Assembly (NCBI RefSeq): GCF_024519155.1 | Contig: NZ_JANIFJ010000005.1 | Span: 248,001-312,000 of the forward strand | Direction of reading: 5' to 3' | From: Mangrovibrevibacter kandeliae | GTDB lineage: Bacteria > Pseudomonadota > Alphaproteobacteria > Rhizobiales > Rhizobiaceae | Length of the DNA: 64,000 nt | In this document: piece after piece, positions 48,413 through 56,729 of the stretch | Position numbering within the stretch: position 1 is the first letter of the stretch | How the letters are laid out: each line of letters starts with the position of its first letter | Program-made: the position numbers and the translations under genes | Notes under the pieces: model-generated | The model's input: the letters and a program-made list of their open reading frames with translations, nothing else | Told to the model about the DNA's origin: nothing | The model's database searches: none

Positions 48413-49592
48413 ACCCCGGGCCCTCCCGGTCAGAGCCGGGATCCCGCCCTTCGATGCGCCCCGGCTCGACGCCCTGATGGAGGCGGCCGGGCTCGACGTC
48501 CTCCTCGCGACGTCCAAGCACAACGTGCAGTACCTTCTTGGCGGCTATCGCTTCTTCATGTTCGACTACATGGACGCGACCGGCCTTAGCCGTTACCTGC
48601 CGATGGTCGTCTACCGGCAGGGCGCGGCCGAAGCGACCGCCTATGTCGGCAACTCCAACGAGCGCTTCGAGGCCGAACTCGGCGCCTTCTGGCTGTCGGA
48701 CCTGCATCTCGATACGCGCGGCACGCTGGACGCCACCGCCTGCGGCATCGACTGCGTCCGGGCGCTTGCGGGAGACACGGCGCGGATCGGCATCGAGGTC
48801 GGCTTCCTGCCGACCGACGCGTACCTGGCGCTGCGCGAAGCGCTTCCCGACGCACCCATCGCCGACGCAACCGTGGTGCTGGAGCGCCTGCGGGCGATCA
48901 AGCGCCCGGACGAGCTCGCCGCCCTCGCCTACGCCTCCGACATGGTGATCGAGGCCATGGGCGCGACCTTCGCCGCGATGCGGCCGGGCGACACCAAGCA
49001 CGACCTCGTCACGCGGCTGCGGCGCGAACAGGTGGCGCGCGACCTCACCTTCGAGTTCTGCCTCGTCACGGCCGGCCGCAGCCACAACCGGGCGCCGTCG
49101 CGCCAGCCGATCGAGGTCGGCGACGTCGTGTCGCTGGATTCCGGCGGCAATTTCCGCGGCTATCTCGGCGACCTCTGCCGGATGGGCATCGTCGGCGCGC
49201 CGGACGCCGAGCTCGTCGACGCGCTCGCGGCGATCGAGGCGATCCAGATGGCGGCACGAAACGCCATCCGGCCCGGCGCACCCGGCGGCGACGTCGAGGC
49301 CGCGGCACGGCACGCCTGCGGCCCGATGGACGGCGCGGGGCTCGAGTTCGTCGTCCACGGCATGGGCCTCGTCACGCACGAGGCACCGCGCCTGATGGAC
49401 AAGGCGCCCGTCCCCTATCCCGCAGCTGACCGCGAGCACCCGCTCGAGCCCGGCATGGTCGTCTCGATCGAGACGACGTGGAAGCATCGGCGCGGCTTCA
49501 TCAAGCTCGAAGATACGCTCGCCGTGACCGCGTCGGGCTTCGAGGCCTATGGCGACGGCGGCCGGGGCTGGAACATGCCGTCCGGCACCTGA
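48402..49592 (+). CDS. M24 family (Xaa-Pro peptidase/creatinase-like) metallohydrolase
   Basis: The 396 residues comprise a creatinase-type N-terminal domain (about 1–150) and a pita-bread catalytic domain. All five metal ligands of the peptidase group appear: Asp in SLDSGG, Asp in YLGDLCR, His in THEAP, Glu in SIETTW and Glu in KLEDT. It could be a prolidase-like enzyme or hydrolyse another C–N bond. Its presence in a sugar-type operon is unusual and suggests an amide- or amino-acid-linked substrate. It is the last gene of the LacI operon. Confidence 0.88.
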   Translation: MTDRPRALPVRAGIPPFDAPRLDALMEAAGLDVLLATSKHNVQYLLGGYRFFMFDYMDATGLSRYLPMVVYRQGAAEATAYVGNSNERFEAELGAFWLSDLHLDTRGTLDATACGIDCVRALAGDTARIGIEVGFLPTDAYLALREALPDAPIADATVVLERLRAIKRPDELAALAYASDMVIEAMGATFAAMRPGDTKHDLVTRLRREQVARDLTFEFCLVTAGRSHNRAPSRQPIEVGDVVSLDSGGNFRGYLGDLCRMGIVGAPDAELVDALAAIEAIQMAARNAIRPGAPGGDVEAAARHACGPMDGAGLEFVVHGMGLVTHEAPRLMDKAPVPYPAADREHPLEPGMVVSIETTWKHRRGFIKLEDTLAVTASGFEAYGDGGRGWNMPSGT

Positions 49593-49679
49593 GGCGCCTC
49601 GCTCCGCTGTCGGTCAGTTCGCAGGAACCCGCGAACACGCGGCACGCCAGCCTTCACGCGCGCAAGCGGCGGATCGCGA

Positions 49680-49710
49680 TTGACAGACATGTAACCATCC
49701 GATTAGTTAC
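49680..49710 (+). promoter_or_regulatory. TTGACA promoter element with the shared operator (NMT1-type ABC operon)
   Basis: TTGACA lies at 49680–49685. It is followed by TAACC-N4-GATTA (49692–49705; one mismatch), which is also read as the perfect outer repeat GTAAC-N10-GTTAC (49691–49710). A clear -10 is missing, so the operator would sit within the promoter. The motif matches the sites at 35440 and 35626. Confidence 0.55.
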
Positions 49711-49741
49711 TTACGTGGGCACGTTGTTGGGAGGCGACGTG

Positions 49742-50551
49742 ATGCGGGCGAGAGCCGGTCGGGTATCGTTGCGTGCAATGGGGGATGCGGCCTGGCTGCG
49801 CCCGGCGCTGCTGCTGGTCATCATCGTGGCGCTGTGGGCGCTGGCGGTGCAGATATTCAACATCCCGGCCTACCTCATCCCGCGCCCGCTGGACGTCGCG
49901 GAGGCGATGGTCGACCAGTGGCAGACGCTGCTCGCGGAGGCGGTTCCGACGACGCTCGCCACGCTCGGCGGCTTCGCGCTGTCGGTCGCGGTCGGCATTC
50001 CGCTCGCCATGCTGATCGCCGGCTCGCGCACGGTGGAATCCTACGTCTACCCGCTGCTCGTCTTCTCGCAGTCGGTGCCCAAGGTCGCCATCGCGCCGCT
50101 GCTCGTCGTCTGGTTCGGCTTCGGCATGTTGCCGAAGGTGCTGACCGCCTTCCTGCTCGGCGTGTTCCCGATCGTCGTCTCCGGCGTCCAGGGCTTCAAG
50201 TCGGTCGATCCCGAGATGCGCGACCTCGTGCGCTCGATGCGCGCCGACTGGCTGCAGAGCTTTGCCTACGTGAACCTGCCGCAGGCGCTGCCCTCCATCT
50301 TCTCGGGCCTCAAGGTGTCGGTGACGCTCGCCGTCGTCGGCGCGGTGGTGGGCGAGTTCGTCGGCGCGAACTCCGGGATCGGCTTCGTGCTGCAGCGTTC
50401 GATCGGCAATTTCGAGCTGCCGACGATGTTCGCGGCGCTGGTGATCCTCGCGCTGATCGGGGTGATCCTCTTCTGGCTCATCGAGCTCGTCGAACGGATC
50501 GTGGTGCCCTGGCAGGCCAGCCGCCGCGTGGACGTCGCGGCGACGGCCTGA
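49742..50551 (+). CDS. ABC transporter permease (SsuC/ThiX/TauC type)
   Basis: A 269-residue inner-membrane protein with six helices. The cytoplasmic loop FKSVDPEMRDLVRSMRADW and LPQALPSIFSGLKVSVTLAV is typical of the nitrate/sulfonate/taurine and pyrimidine-precursor importer permeases. GGGAGG precedes the start; GTG 49739 is directly adjacent. It is the first gene of an operon controlled by the shared operator. Confidence 0.93.
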   Translation: MRARAGRVSLRAMGDAAWLRPALLLVIIVALWALAVQIFNIPAYLIPRPLDVAEAMVDQWQTLLAEAVPTTLATLGGFALSVAVGIPLAMLIAGSRTVESYVYPLLVFSQSVPKVAIAPLLVVWFGFGMLPKVLTAFLLGVFPIVVSGVQGFKSVDPEMRDLVRSMRADWLQSFAYVNLPQALPSIFSGLKVSVTLAVVGAVVGEFVGANSGIGFVLQRSIGNFELPTMFAALVILALIGVILFWLIELVERIVVPWQASRRVDVAATA

Positions 50552-50589
50552 GGGCTGACGTGCAGACAACAACGGGAGGAAGAAAGACG

Positions 50590-51591
50590 ATGACGCTGAA
50601 GACCGTTCTGACGGGCATGCTGGTCGCCGGCGCCGCGAGCCTTGCCGCGATGCACAGTGCCGCGGCCGCCGAGAAGGCCACCCTGCTCCTCAACTGGTAC
50701 GTCTACGGCGAGCACGCACCGTTCTATCTCGGCAAGGAGAAGGGCTTCTTTGCCGACGAGGGCGTCGATCTCGACATCCAGGAGGGGCGCGGCTCGGCGC
50801 TGACGATCCAGGCGGTGGCCGCCGGCACGGCGACCTTCGGTTATGCCGACGTGCCGACGATGATCCGCGCCGCGGTGAAGGGCGCGCCGGTCAAGGCGGT
50901 CGGCGTCGCGCTGCAGCTCTCGCCGATGTCGGTAATGGCCTTCACCGACAAGAACATCCGCAAGCCCGAGGACATCAAGGGCAAGACGGTCGCTATGACC
51001 CCCGGCGATTCCATGTCGCAGATCTGGCCGCTCTTCCTGAAGACGACCGGCCTGAAGGACTCCGACTTCAACGTCGTCTCGGGCGACGCGCAGACCAAGC
51101 TCAACGCCGTCGCGAACGGGCGCGCCGACATGCTGCTCGGCTACTCGATGGACCAGAGCATGAAGCTGAAGGACGCGACCGGCAAGGACGTGACGCCGAT
51201 CATGTTCGCCGATTACGGGATCAACATGGTCTCGTCCGGCGTGATCGTGAACGACGACACGCTGTCGAACGACCCGGACCTCGTGCGGCACTTCATGGCC
51301 GCGGCGACGAAGTCGGTGGAGTATGCCTCGGCCCATCCGGAGGAAGCGGCCAAGGCGATCCTCGACGCGCTGCCGAAGGCCGGCAAGGAGCCGACGCTTC
51401 TGGAGGGCTTCCAGCGCACGATCCCGCTCTACCACACCAAGGACACCGAGGGTCAGCCACCGTTCCGCGTCACGCCGCAGAACATGCAGCAGACCGTCGA
51501 TCTCCTGATCCAGTATGGCGGCCTGGAGGCCGAGGCCAAGGACGAAGTCGACACCTTCTACACCAACGACTACCTGCCGGCGGCCGAATGA
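50590..51591 (+). CDS. ABC transporter substrate-binding protein (NMT1/THI5-like)
   Basis: This 333-residue protein has a Sec signal peptide (1–26, ending SAAAA). The NMT1-like core has LLLNWYVYGEHAPFYLGKEKGFF (about 31–53), VDLDIQEGRGSALTIQAVAAG and FGYADVPTMIRA. This family binds thiamine pyrimidine precursors, riboflavin, sulfonates or other small organics. The LNWY opening resembles HMP/FAMP-binding relatives, but the ligand is open. AGGA-rich sequence precedes ATG 50590. It is coupled to the ATPase by an ATGA overlap. Confidence 0.92.
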   Translation: MTLKTVLTGMLVAGAASLAAMHSAAAAEKATLLLNWYVYGEHAPFYLGKEKGFFADEGVDLDIQEGRGSALTIQAVAAGTATFGYADVPTMIRAAVKGAPVKAVGVALQLSPMSVMAFTDKNIRKPEDIKGKTVAMTPGDSMSQIWPLFLKTTGLKDSDFNVVSGDAQTKLNAVANGRADMLLGYSMDQSMKLKDATGKDVTPIMFADYGINMVSSGVIVNDDTLSNDPDLVRHFMAAATKSVEYASAHPEEAAKAILDALPKAGKEPTLLEGFQRTIPLYHTKDTEGQPPFRVTPQNMQQTVDLLIQYGGLEAEAKDEVDTFYTNDYLPAAE

Positions 51592-52430
51592 GGATCGCCA
51601 CGTCGCGCGTCGCAGAGACCGGGCCGGCTGCCGCCGGTCCGGTGCCCATCCCGCCGGTTGCCGCCCCGCTGATCGGGATCCGCGACCTCTCCAAGACCTA
51701 TCGAACGAAGGCGGGCGAGACGCCGACGCTCTCCTCCGTCAGCCTCGACGTGCGGGCCGGCGAGTTCGTCGCCGTCGTCGGGCCGTCGGGCTGCGGGAAG
51801 TCCACGTTGATGAAGCTGGTGGCCGGCCTGATCCCGGCGACGAGCGGCGAGATCTCCATCGAGGGCCGCCCGGTGCGCGAACCGCCGGACGACGTCGGCA
51901 TCGTCTTCCAGAGCCCGGTGCTGCTCGCCTGGCGCAGCGTGCTCGGCAATGTCATGCTGCCGGTGGATGTGCGCCGGCTCGACCGTGCGCGGTACCGTGA
52001 ACGGGCGTTGCAGCTTCTCGAAACAGCGGGACTGAAGGGCTTCGAGACCCGCTACCCCTGGCAGCTCTCCGGTGGGATGCAGCAGCGCGCGGCGATCTGC
52101 CGGGCACTCGTGCACGACCCGGCGATCCTCCTGATGGACGAGCCTTTCGGCGCGCTCGACGCGATGACGCGCGAGCACATGAATGTCGAGCTGCAGCGCA
52201 TCCACGGCGCGACCGGCAAGACGATTCTGTTCATCACCCACTCCATCCCGGAGGCCGTGTTCCTGGCAGACCGCGTCGTGGTGATGTCGCCCCGCCCCGG
52301 TCGGATCGAGGCGGTCTACGACGTCGAGCTGCCGCGACCGCGCGACCTCGAGATGATGGGCGAACGCGGCTTCATCGCCCTGGTGAAGCGGATCCGCGGC
52401 CACTTCGCAGCGATCGGCGCCCTGGACTGA
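51588..52430 (+). CDS. ABC transporter ATP-binding protein (SsuB/TauB type)
   Basis: The 280 residues contain Walker A GPSGCGKST near 63, signature LSGGMQQRAAICRA near 161, Walker B ILLMDEPFGALDA and the switch His in FITHSIPEAVFLAD. The first 30 residues are an unconserved Ala/Pro linker. It starts within the binding-protein stop codon. It energises the 49742 permease; the full importer is permease–binding protein–ATPase. Confidence 0.94.
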   Translation: MRIATSRVAETGPAAAGPVPIPPVAAPLIGIRDLSKTYRTKAGETPTLSSVSLDVRAGEFVAVVGPSGCGKSTLMKLVAGLIPATSGEISIEGRPVREPPDDVGIVFQSPVLLAWRSVLGNVMLPVDVRRLDRARYRERALQLLETAGLKGFETRYPWQLSGGMQQRAAICRALVHDPAILLMDEPFGALDAMTREHMNVELQRIHGATGKTILFITHSIPEAVFLADRVVVMSPRPGRIEAVYDVELPRPRDLEMMGERGFIALVKRIRGHFAAIGALD

Positions 52431-52442
52431 GAGGGAGAGGCG

Positions 52443-53801
52443 ATGAGGGCTCCGGCGATCCGCATCGAGGCGATCGACCTGTTCGAGCGGGAGATGACGT
52501 TTCTCCACCCGTTCCGCTTCGGCGACGTGACGGTGCGCTCGGCGCCGCAGGCCTTCGTGCGGGTGGTCATTTCGGTCGACGGCGCCGGCCGCGCGAGCGG
52601 CGCGACGGCCGAGATGATGATGCCGCGCTGGTTCGACCGGCGCCCCGAGCGCAGCCCGGCCGAGACGGTGGACGACCTGCGCCGCAGCCTGGTGTCGGCG
52701 CGGGATGCCTACCTCGCGGCGGAGGGCGCGGACACCGCGTTCGGCCATCGCGTCCGCTTCGAGACGACGGCGGTGCCGACGCCGGGGACGGCCGAGCTCG
52801 TCACGAGCTACGGCCCCTCGGTGATCGACAAGGCGATCCTCGACGCGCTGTTTCGCGCGTTCGGCACGAATGCCCGCGACGGCATCACCGGCAATCTCGC
52901 GGGCCTCGACGCGCGGCTGACGCCGGATCTCGACGAGGTCGGGATCCACGCCGTCCTGTCGGGCCGTGCGCCGCCGGCTGCCGTCGCCGTGCGCTGGACC
53001 GTCGGCATGGTCGATGACCTCGACGCTCTCGACCACAGCCTCGCCGAAAGCGGCATCCGGCACCTCAAGATCAAGCTCGGCGGCGATCCGGAGGCGGATA
53101 TCGAGCGGCTGGCCGCCATCGGCCGCCGCCTGGGAGACCGCGCGATCGACGGCGTCACCCTCGACGCCAACGAGCAGTACCGCCCGGATCCGCTCGCCCG
53201 CTTCGTCGAGGCCCTGCAGAGCCGCGACGACCTCGGCTTCGCCCGCCGACGGTTCCTCTACCTCGAGCAGCCCTTCCCGCGTGACCTGACGCTTGCGACG
53301 CCGCTCGGCTCGGTCGCCGAGGCCGTGCCGGTGATCATCGACGAGTCGGACGGGCGCTTCGACGCGTTTCCGCGTGCCGTCGGGCTCGGCTATCGCGGCG
53401 TGTCCTCCAAGAGCTGCAAGGGCCTCTACAAGGCGCTCCTCAACGGCGCCCGGGCGCGCCGGCTCAGCGCCGAGGCCGGGCAACCCGGCCGCTTCTTCGT
53501 CGCCGGCGAGGACCTCACCTGCCAGCCCGGCCTCGCCGTGCAGCAGGACACCGCGCTCGCCGCCCTCCTCGGGATCGCGCATGTCGAGCGCAACGGCCAT
53601 CACTATGTCGACGGGTTTGGTCCGGCCCCTGCTGCGGAGGCAGACGCGATGGCGGCGGCGCATCCCGATCTCTATGCGAACGGCGGCGAGGGCTGGCGGC
53701 TGGCGGTGCGCGGCGGCGTGCTGCCGACGGCCTCGCTTCTGACGGCGCCGGGCTTTGCCAGCGGAGCCGAGCCCGATTTCAGCGCCATGCGCGCGATCTG
53801 A
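52443..53801 (+). CDS. enolase-superfamily enzyme of unknown substrate
   Basis: A 452-residue mandelate racemase/muconate lactonising-like protein. The barrel has K209-x-K211 (HLKIKLGGD), metal ligands Asp241 (LDANEQY), Glu275 (LEQPF) and Asp300/Glu301 (IIDESDG), and a lysine-rich SSKSCKG end strand (320–326). It therefore keeps the proton-abstraction machinery. It is longer than the usual 360–400 residues. It starts 12 bases after the ATPase gene and so is part of the importer operon, which implies that the imported molecule is its substrate or precursor, probably a carboxylate or sugar acid. GGGAGAGG precedes the ATG. Confidence 0.84.
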   Translation: MRAPAIRIEAIDLFEREMTFLHPFRFGDVTVRSAPQAFVRVVISVDGAGRASGATAEMMMPRWFDRRPERSPAETVDDLRRSLVSARDAYLAAEGADTAFGHRVRFETTAVPTPGTAELVTSYGPSVIDKAILDALFRAFGTNARDGITGNLAGLDARLTPDLDEVGIHAVLSGRAPPAAVAVRWTVGMVDDLDALDHSLAESGIRHLKIKLGGDPEADIERLAAIGRRLGDRAIDGVTLDANEQYRPDPLARFVEALQSRDDLGFARRRFLYLEQPFPRDLTLATPLGSVAEAVPVIIDESDGRFDAFPRAVGLGYRGVSSKSCKGLYKALLNGARARRLSAEAGQPGRFFVAGEDLTCQPGLAVQQDTALAALLGIAHVERNGHHYVDGFGPAPAAEADAMAAAHPDLYANGGEGWRLAVRGGVLPTASLLTAPGFASGAEPDFSAMRAI

Positions 53802-53902
53802 CGTGAAATTACTGCGTCAGCCGTGGCGCAATCTGCGCCGCTGCGCTATCGCGCTCTTCTGCTTGACGACGAAGATCGGCGCAGCCGATGCCAGGGGTCG
53901 AA

Positions 53903-53925
53903 GCCCGGATCGATCAGATCCGGGC
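53903..53925 (+). terminator. hairpin after the enolase-superfamily gene
   Basis: GCCCGGATC (53903–53911) and GATCCGGGC (53917–53925) form a perfect 9-bp stem with a GATCA loop about 100 bases downstream of the operon. There is no T-tract, so termination would need Rho; it could also be a regulatory site for the TetR gene that follows. Confidence 0.4.
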
Positions 53926-54034
53926 CCCGGTCCGCAGGAATGAGCGAACCGGACATGCCGCGCAGGCGGGCGGCACGCCCGATGAACGGCACCGCCCCGG
54001 CTGCTGCCGCCGGATTGCTGAGAGGAGAGCTGCC

Positions 54035-54727
54035 TTGGACGACGCCATCTCCCCCGAGCGCGACACCGAGCGGCAGGCCGCCAAGCCGGCGGCCGCCACG
54101 GGGACGCGGACACGGGATCCGGAGCGCACCAAGGCCAACATCCTCGCGGCGGCGACGAGCGAGTTCTCTTCGCGCGGCTTTGCCGGCGCAAGGGTCGATG
54201 CGATCGCCGCGCGCTCGCGCGCCAACAAGCGCATGATCTACCACTATTTCGGCAACAAGCAGGGGCTCTGGCTGGCCGTCCTGGAAGCCGCCTACGAGCG
54301 GGTGCGGACCGCCGAGCTCGGGCTGCATCTCGCCGAACTCGAGCCGGAACAGGCGATGCGGACCCTCGTGCGCTACACCTTCGAGTCCTTCGTCGGCGAT
54401 CGCGTCTTCATCAATCTCCTGAACAGCGAGAACCTGCATCAGGCCCGGCACCTGAAGCACTCCTCGCGCATCAAGTCGATGCACTCGCCGCTGATCGGCA
54501 TGATCCAGACGATCCTCGACCGCGGCGTCGCGACCGGCGTCTTCCGCGCCGGGGTCGACCCGGCGCAGCTGTGGCTGACGATCGCCGGCATCTCGTTCTT
54601 CTATTTCTCCAACATCTACACGCTGTCGGTGATCCTCGATAAGGACCTGAAGTCGAAGAGCGGCGTCGACACCCGCCGGGACCACGTCGTGGACTTCGTG
54701 ATGAACGGGCTGAAGCCCGGCGGCTGA
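54035..54727 (+). CDS. TetR-family transcriptional regulator
   Basis: A 230-residue regulator with the helix-turn-helix at about 33–75 (AATSEFSSRGFAGARVDAIAA, then RANKRMIYHYFGNKQGLW) and a helical ligand domain whose tail has ISFFYFSNIYTLSVILD. I chose TTG at 54035 because GAGAGGAGAG stands just upstream; longer in-frame starts give an implausible N-terminus. TetR proteins bind palindromes, so it is a candidate for the shared TAACY repeats. A GntR-type regulator encoded elsewhere is an equally fair alternative. Confidence 0.9.
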   Translation: MDDAISPERDTERQAAKPAAATGTRTRDPERTKANILAAATSEFSSRGFAGARVDAIAARSRANKRMIYHYFGNKQGLWLAVLEAAYERVRTAELGLHLAELEPEQAMRTLVRYTFESFVGDRVFINLLNSENLHQARHLKHSSRIKSMHSPLIGMIQTILDRGVATGVFRAGVDPAQLWLTIAGISFFYFSNIYTLSVILDKDLKSKSGVDTRRDHVVDFVMNGLKPGG

Positions 54728-55015
54728 GCGACCGCGCGACCGCCGCGCCGGGAGCCCTCGCCGGCGGAAGTCGCGGCTGCGGTCGACGGGCAGATCGCGA
54801 TCGATCCGGGATTCGTGCCGGGCACCGGGCCGTTTCCGGACGACGATGGGCGCTGGAGCGTCGACCCGGCGATGCTGACGAGCGGCCAACGCACGGCGGC
54901 CGCCAGCCTCTACTGTGCGCGGATGAGCGCCGAGATGATGCGCCTGACCGGGGCCGGCGGCCGGTGCGGCGCTCCTGGCACGGCTCCCGTAAGCGATCCA
55001 CCACAACGCCGCTGA
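54728..55015 (+). pseudogene. decayed fragment, possibly the C-terminal part of an FGGY-type carbohydrate kinase
   Basis: The 352 bases between the TetR gene and bluB hold no intact gene. One frame reads AVDGQIAIDPGFVPGTGPFP, then WSVDPAMLTSGQ and RTAAASLYCARMSAEMMRLT, which resembles a region of FGGY carbohydrate kinases ('AALYLALMTxxxLDLIGAxG'). It then loses sense and stops at 55013–55015. There is no start codon or ribosome site in place, so I read it as a relic of a kinase once in the catabolic island. The match is from memory and weak. Confidence 0.35.
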
Positions 55016-55079
55016 GCCCGGTGTCGCAGCGCCGTTCGCACGACTTCCGCGGCGGCCCGCGAGCCCGTATGGCTGCAGC

Positions 55080-55733
55080 ATGGATGCACCCTCCAGCCCG
55101 CCTTCCGCCGCCGACGGACCCGCCGTGGAGATCCTGAAGCAGTTGCTCGTCTGGCGCCGCGACGTGCGCCACTTCCGGACGGACGCCGTGCCGGAAGCGC
55201 TGGTCGAGGATCTCCTCGACCTCGTGCAGTTGGCGCCCTCGGTCGGCAACAGCCAGCCCTGGCGCTTCGTGCGGGTCGAGAGCGCCGGCGCGCGCGCCAC
55301 GGTGCGCGCGAGCTTCGAGGCCTGCAACGAGGAGGCACTCGCGGGCTACGAGGGCGATCGGGCGCGCCTCTATGCTGGCCTCAAGCTCGCCGGGCTCGAC
55401 CGCGCGCCCCTGCAGTTCGCGGTGTTCTGCGACGGCGCGACCGCTCAGGGCCACGGCCTCGGCCGCGGGACGATACCGGACACACTCGACTGGTCGGTGG
55501 TCGGGGCGATCCACGTGCTGTGGCTCGCTGCGCGGGCGCAGGGCCTCGGCCTCGGCTGGGTCTCGATCCTCGACCCGCAAGCGGTCACGGCCGCGCTGGA
55601 CGTGCCGGCCGGCTGGCGCCTCGTCGCCTATCTCTGCCTCGGCTGGCCGGCCGAGGAGCACGCGACGCCCGAACTGGAGCGCCGCGGCTGGCAGGGACGC
55701 ACGGGTGCGGGGCGGACGGTTCTCGTCCGCTGA
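55080..55733 (+). CDS. bluB: 5,6-dimethylbenzimidazole synthase
   Basis: A 217-residue nitroreductase-fold flavoenzyme that breaks down FMNH2 with oxygen to give the lower ligand of vitamin B12. Motifs seen: WRRDVRHFRTDAVPEALVEDLL, LAPSVGNSQPWRFVRV, TLDWSVVGAIHVLWLAARAQGLGLGWVSI and LCLGWPAEE, typical of BluB. It stands alone; I see no cobalamin riboswitch consensus in the upstream 350 bases and no other cob genes in the window. Confidence 0.9.
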   Translation: MDAPSSPPSAADGPAVEILKQLLVWRRDVRHFRTDAVPEALVEDLLDLVQLAPSVGNSQPWRFVRVESAGARATVRASFEACNEEALAGYEGDRARLYAGLKLAGLDRAPLQFAVFCDGATAQGHGLGRGTIPDTLDWSVVGAIHVLWLAARAQGLGLGWVSILDPQAVTAALDVPAGWRLVAYLCLGWPAEEHATPELERRGWQGRTGAGRTVLVR

Positions 55734-55754
55734 CCCGGCCCGGCGTGACCGCGG

Positions 55755-56729
55755 CTACTCGCCCGGCAGCAGCAGCGCCCGCCGGTCGGACGCCGCCGGG
55801 TAGACGCCGAGAGTGCGGTATTCGGCGGAGAAGAAGCGGAGTTCCTCCAGCGCCCGGCCGAGCGCCGGATCGTGCGGATGGCCCTCCACGTCGGCATAGA
55901 ACAGCGTGGCCGAGAAGCTGCCGCCGAGCTGGTAGCTCTCGAGCTTGGTCATGTTGATGCCGTTGGTCGCGAACCCGCCGAGCGCCTTGTAGAGCGCCGC
56001 CGGGATGTTGCGGACCCGGAAGACGAACGTGGTGACGACGTCGCGGCTGATATAGGCGCGCCCGGCCGCGTCGATCGCTGCGTCGCGCCCGGCCCACAGG
56101 CTCAGCCGCTGCTCCTCCGGGTCGACCAGCGGCTGGTGGTCCGGATTGGCCAGGATGACGAAGCGGGTGACGTTGTTGGCGGCGTCCTCGACGTCCTCCT
56201 CGAGGATGTCGAGCCCGTAGTGGCCGGCCGCGAGCCGCGGCGCGAGGGCCGCGCGGCTGCGCTCGCCGCTCTGGGCGACTTCACGCGCCGCACCTGCCGT
56301 GTCGCCCGCTACCACCGGCTTCCAGCCATTGGCACGGATGTATTTCCGGCACTGGCCGAGGGCGTGGATGTGGCTGTGGACGCTGCGGATCTCGTCGCGC
56401 CCGACGCCCGGCAGCACCATCAGCTGGAAGTGGATCGGCATGAAGTACTCGCCGACGATCTGCAGGCCTGAGTCGGGCATCAGGAGGTGGATGTCGGCCA
56501 CGCGCCCGGCGAGCGTGTTCTCGATCGGGATCATCGCCCGCTCGACCGTGCGGGTGCGGCCCTCGTGCTCGACCGTGCCGCTCTTCAGCGCCGCGAAGGC
56601 GTCATCGAAGGACGGGCACGGCAGCGGCTCGTAGGCCTTTCCGAACACGGCCGCGCAGGCCATGTCGGAGTTGGCGCCGGGCTCGCCCTGGAAGGCGATC
56701 ATCGGCCGGTCGTCTGCTGTCATCGTCAT
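55755..56729 (-). CDS. pheA: prephenate dehydratase
   Basis: The 324-residue monofunctional enzyme converts prephenate to phenylpyruvate. The PDT domain (about 10–195) has [25 protein letters not shown] and NNVTRFVIL (Thr-Arg-Phe catalytic motif). A C-terminal ACT domain (about 215–300) has [16 protein letters not shown] for phenylalanine feedback. ATG 56729 overlaps the kdsB stop (ATGA), so the two are coupled. Confidence 0.96.
   Translation of the reverse strand: MTMTADDRPMIAFQGEPGANSDMACAAVFGKAYEPLPCPSFDDAFAALKSGTVEHEGRTRTVERAMIPIENTLAGRVADIHLLMPDSGLQIVGEYFMPIHFQLMVLPGVGRDEIRSVHSHIHALGQCRKYIRANGWKPVVAGDTAGAAREVAQSGERSRAALAPRLAAGHYGLDILEEDVEDAANNVTRFVILANPDHQPLVDPEEQRLSLWAGRDAAIDAAGRAYISRDVVTTFVFRVRNIPAALYKALGGFATNGINMTKLESYQLGGSFSATLFYADVEGHPHDPALGRALEELRFFSAEYRTLGVYPAASDRRALLLPGE

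Noticed and set aside
54728-55079. Cobalamin riboswitch upstream of bluB
   Set aside because: I looked for the conserved GCCACTG-type B12-box core and did not see it.
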